Positions 61,371-64,000 of a stretch of DNA of 64,000 bases are shown here, in pieces. Within the stretch, counting starts at the first letter, position 1; each line of letters opens with the position of its first letter. The DNA is taken from positions 126,388,564 to 126,452,563 of the forward strand of contig CM059971.1 of the NCBI GenBank assembly GCA_030490835.1. Direction: 5' to 3'. The position numbers and the translations under genes are program-made. The DNA is from Annona cherimola (Eukaryota > Streptophyta > Magnoliopsida > Magnoliales > Annonaceae). A model generated the notes under the pieces. The model was not told the origin of the DNA. It saw only the letters and a list, made by a program, of their open reading frames with translations, and did not search any database.

Positions 61371-62588
61371 TTCTTTCGTGTAGTTCGATATGGTCCGACC
61401 CACTACGAAAAGTCTAAGGACTATTTCAGCTCAGGTCGGTTTCATTCACAACTAACTTGTTAGAAATGCCAATTCCTACTATTGGGTCCCATGTCATAGC
61501 TACTTTAAGAACTTTAGTAAAATGATATAAATTAAGCAAAAATACAAGCTACAAAAAAGAAATTAAACTATAAAAACAAGAACACATATGGTGGTTTGGA
61601 TCTCCCTATCCTACTCCACTTTCCAAGCATGACGACTTGGGTTCCATTGACTTAACACACAAGTTACAGTGGTACAGTTTGTTCAACTGTTTTCTAAATT
61701 AGTATTAAGCTCCAGGTAGACTCGTGAAGTAATCAACACTTTGATTTACTTCCTCTTGGTCACCATTAATACCAAAGTGATATAAAGAACAAAACTTTAA
61801 ATAAAAAGTAAATCAGTTTAACACATTTGCAAAAACAGCATATTCAACATTTGAATGACAACTTGAAGCTTTGAATCACCACAACAACTTCACTTGAGAG
61901 ATGTCAACTTTTCTTCAAGAGTGTTCTTTGTGAAGGAGCAAGTTTGAATTTTTCAGTCTTGGGTGCTTGGTGTGGTTTTCTTCGATGTTTCTAGTTCCCC
62001 CATTTCCCCATTTTAAAGCCTTTTGAACCCTTAGAATGTGACTTAGATAGCTTAAGAGATTTCCTTGTATATCTTGACTTTTCAAAAATTAAGTTTCTGC
62101 CGCCCTGAAAAGGTCGACCTTTTCTGTCAAAAATGTCAACCTTCTATTGTCCATTTGAGACAGCAAGAATTCTGAACCCAAAGGCCAACTTTTTCCCCGT
62201 TTTTTGCAAAAAAAAAGAAAGAAAGAAAAAAAGTCTAGCTTCAATCATATTAATCCACTCAAGATAAGCTTAAACAAATAAACCAATCTTAATTCAAGAT
62301 TAAGTACATCTCAAAGAATATATTACATGATTATTCCAAGTGAAGTTATCAATAAAGTATAGTCTAAGATTATTCTAAGTATTCCAAAAAGTATATTCCA
62401 TTTTTATATTTCAAGCTCAATTTTATCACAATTAGTATGATAAACTCAAAATAATAATTCCACAAATACACTACACTTTTCAAAATCCTATTCAAGAGCA
62501 CTAAATTCAAATTCAAGAGCACAAAATTACATCTCTTGTCATCATTAAAACCAATCAAAAATAGGTTTTCACAAAAGTTCACATCTAC
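61371..62588. other. Non-coding stretch, possibly LTR-retrotransposon remnant
   Basis: Less repetitive than the cluster before it. The 'aaaggtcgaccttttctgtc' and 'aatgtcaacctt' motifs recall long terminal repeats of plant retroelements. No reverse transcriptase or gag frame seen, so the assignment is weak. Confidence 0.3.
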
Positions 62589-63826
62589 TAGGGTTGTTAA
62601 CGGATTGTGTTGGACGGGTTGGAGCCTAATCATAATTATAACTCATTTAAAAAACTTCAACCCTAACTTATTTATAACCTATTTAATAAACGGGTCGGTG
62701 AGTTATTAATGGGTTGTATAGCAGACGACCTGAAGGTCTAGATTCTAGTAGATGATCTTATAGGGAGAGACGAGAGAGTGTTCCCAGCACATAAGAAATT
62801 TGGACCCCAGTCCGTTTATTTAGGGGTTATTTGGTAACAAAAACTTGAGCTCAAAGTGTAAAACCAATCAATCTTGGGAGTCCAAAATTGCAAAGTTGTC
62901 GTTTCAACCTTTTTTAAATCCAAGCTGTCATCCATACCTGAGAACAGTGGTGTTGTTTGCATTGATCTAGATTGAATTGATGGCGTTAGAAGCGTAGTGG
63001 AATTTTGTGGGTTTTTTGCATGGTAAACCCTCTAACTTTGGCCAATTGCTTTCCAAACCCCGAAGTTTGGCCGTTTTCTTATTAAACCCTGCGAACTTTC
63101 AGCTTTTGCATTTTGAACCCCGGGGCATAACGGCGTTTCAGAACACCATCAAATGGAGTGAAATGTCCAAAATGTCCTTACTAAAAAACAAAACTGAACC
63201 CTAGCAGATACCCCAGACGAAGGACGATAACCTGAAAAACCCCAAATGAAAAATACCCAAATCGAAAACCTAGAATTCGAAATCCCTAAATCAGAAATCC
63301 CAAAGAAGAATCCACGAACGAGATCGAGCTCCGGCGATTTCTTATAAGGGATGGGTTTTTACAAGGCCATTTTTGGGATTTCCAAAAAATTGAACGTGCG
63401 AGCCCTTTGAATACGCGTGTTCTGAAATGCCGTTATGCCCCGGGGTTCAAAATGCAAAAGCTGAAAGTTCGCAGGGTTTAATAAGAAAACGGCCAAACTT
63501 CGGGGTTTGAAAAGTAATTGGCCAAAGTTAGAGGATTTACCATGCAAAAAACCCAATTTTGCACCATGATGATGGTTTTCAATTGTACGGCCGAGATGAG
63601 AAGATGAGTATATGGCAAACAGTTGCACTCGTATAGGCATGTTAAATGCAAACTCAACGGTAAAAATTATATGACAGTTGCGTTATTAGTGGACGCTAAA
63701 ACTTGTTGAAAAAAGTTTCTGCACCTCCAGACAGCCCTTTAATTATATAGTTAAATAGGTCGGTGACTCATAATTCATTTATTTAAAAATCTCAAACCCA
63801 AATCCACCGTCACCGTTAACGCCACT
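62589..63826. mobile_element. Possible hAT-like element hosting a nested insertion
   Basis: Ends 'tagggttgttaacgg' and 'ccgttaacgccactg' are imperfect inverted repeats, and sub-terminal 'cgggttgg' and 'gggtcggtgagtt' motifs resemble the 31454 hAT element. No target duplication is visible. Treat as a hypothesis. Confidence 0.35.
63009..63554. mobile_element. Foldback element with ~130-bp inverted repeats
   Basis: The left arm 63009-63140 and right arm 63410-63554 are nearly perfect reverse complements ('gggttttttgcatgg' and 'ccatgcaaaaaaccc'; 'gaaccccggggcataacgg' mirrored). Flanks AATTTTGT (63001-63008) and AATTTTGC (63555-63562) differ at one base, a likely decayed target duplication. The arms read as open frames on both strands, but this is a by-product of the inverted repeat. 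Confidence 0.85.
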
Positions 63827-63886
63827 GGTTACTGCTGCCCTCTTTCCGCAAGTTTCCGGGCGCTTCCGCAGCCGTATGCGTTCCCA

Positions 63887-63894
63887 TAAAAGGC
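63887..63894 (+). promoter_or_regulatory. Candidate TATA-like box of the last gene
   Basis: 'cataaaag' about 55 bp before the ATG at 63942. The surrounding sequence is GC-richer than the repeats to the left. Confidence 0.35.
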
Positions 63895-63941
63895 AAACAA
63901 GCAGAGAAAAATAGAGAAAGGCTATCGTTCCCTTAGCTGGA

Positions 63942-64000
63942 ATGGCGTCTGCACTTTATTTCCTGTCTCTTCCCGTCCACAGGTTGGCATTTCTTCATAC
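63942..64000 (+). CDS. Start of an unidentified gene, cut by the window edge
   Basis: ATG in good context (ggaATGGCG) opens MASALYFLSLPVHRLAFLHT, a Ser/Leu-rich start that would fit an organelle-targeting sequence. The 'ccacaggttggc' near 63978 may be a splice donor. Too short to name a family. Low-to-moderate confidence that this is a real gene start. Confidence 0.45.
   Translation, partial: MASALYFLSLPVHRLAFLH

Noticed and set aside
57400..61400. CRISPR-like or satellite array
   Set aside because: Repeats are 300-370 bp palindromic elements with variable spacing, in a plant genome; they are MITEs.
61371..62588. Complete LTR retrotransposon
   Set aside because: No gag, protease, reverse transcriptase or integrase frame, and no paired long terminal repeats were visible; only weak motif resemblance.
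63007..63640. Two similar proteins on opposite strands (plus 63007-63204, minus 63359-63640)
   Set aside because: They are the two arms of one foldback element read in opposite directions, not a gene pair.
1..64000. tRNA or rRNA genes
   Set aside because: I looked for cloverleaf-type segments such as ggttcgaatcc and for rRNA signatures and saw none convincing. A covariance-model scan would be decisive.

Overview
The window is nuclear DNA of a flowering plant. The genes are split by GT-AG introns, several products are plant-specific (a plastid beta-amylase-like protein, a thylakoid PP2C phosphatase, a SWEET sugar transporter, a PSY-type sulfated peptide), and the intergenic DNA is very AT-rich and full of small inverted-repeat transposons. 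First exons are GC-rich and later exons are not. This 5'-to-3' GC gradient is common in monocots and some other angiosperms, but I cannot name the species.

Layout, left to right. 1-1257: broken importin-beta copy. 1258-7100: gene-free, MITE-rich. 7454-12583 (+): beta-amylase-like gene, BAM9 type, 4 exons. 13060-16320: gene-free, with a foldback element and a 423-bp tandem array. 16325-18414 (+): small PSY-type signalling-peptide gene, 3 exons, whose promoter is duplicated in tandem; the proximal copy carries a Mutator-type foldback element. 18812-22939 (-): TAP38/PPH1-like phosphatase, 11 exons, convergent with the peptide gene. 23000-29930: gene-free and AT-rich. 30032-34353 (+): kinesin-light-chain-related TPR protein, 3 exons, with a hAT element in intron 1. 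36751-39285 (-): DnaJ protein of the ATJ6/DNAJC9 type, 8 exons. 39477-41018: Pack-MULE-like element carrying a decayed piece of the tRNA-wybutosine gene TYW1. 41019-52200: gene-free, with foldback elements and a 489-bp tandem duplication. 52397-55794 (+): SWEET transporter, 5 exons. 56100-61370: dense MITE cluster containing a decayed copy of the SWEET 3' end. 61371-63940: remnants and nested elements. 63942-64000 (+): start of a further gene, cut by the window edge.

The genes do not form one pathway. Three concern plastid carbon or light handling or sugar transport (beta-amylase-like, TAP38, SWEET), but their adjacency is ordinary for a plant chromosome. All gene models were built by hand from reading frame, splice sites and remembered family sequences. 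The exon phases add up exactly for all six complete genes, which is strong internal support.

I found no clearly new biological system. The observations most worth following are the PSY peptide gene with its duplicated, transposon-interrupted promoter; the TYW1 capture next to the DnaJ promoter; and a foldback family that keeps one internal core but carries different terminal sequences.
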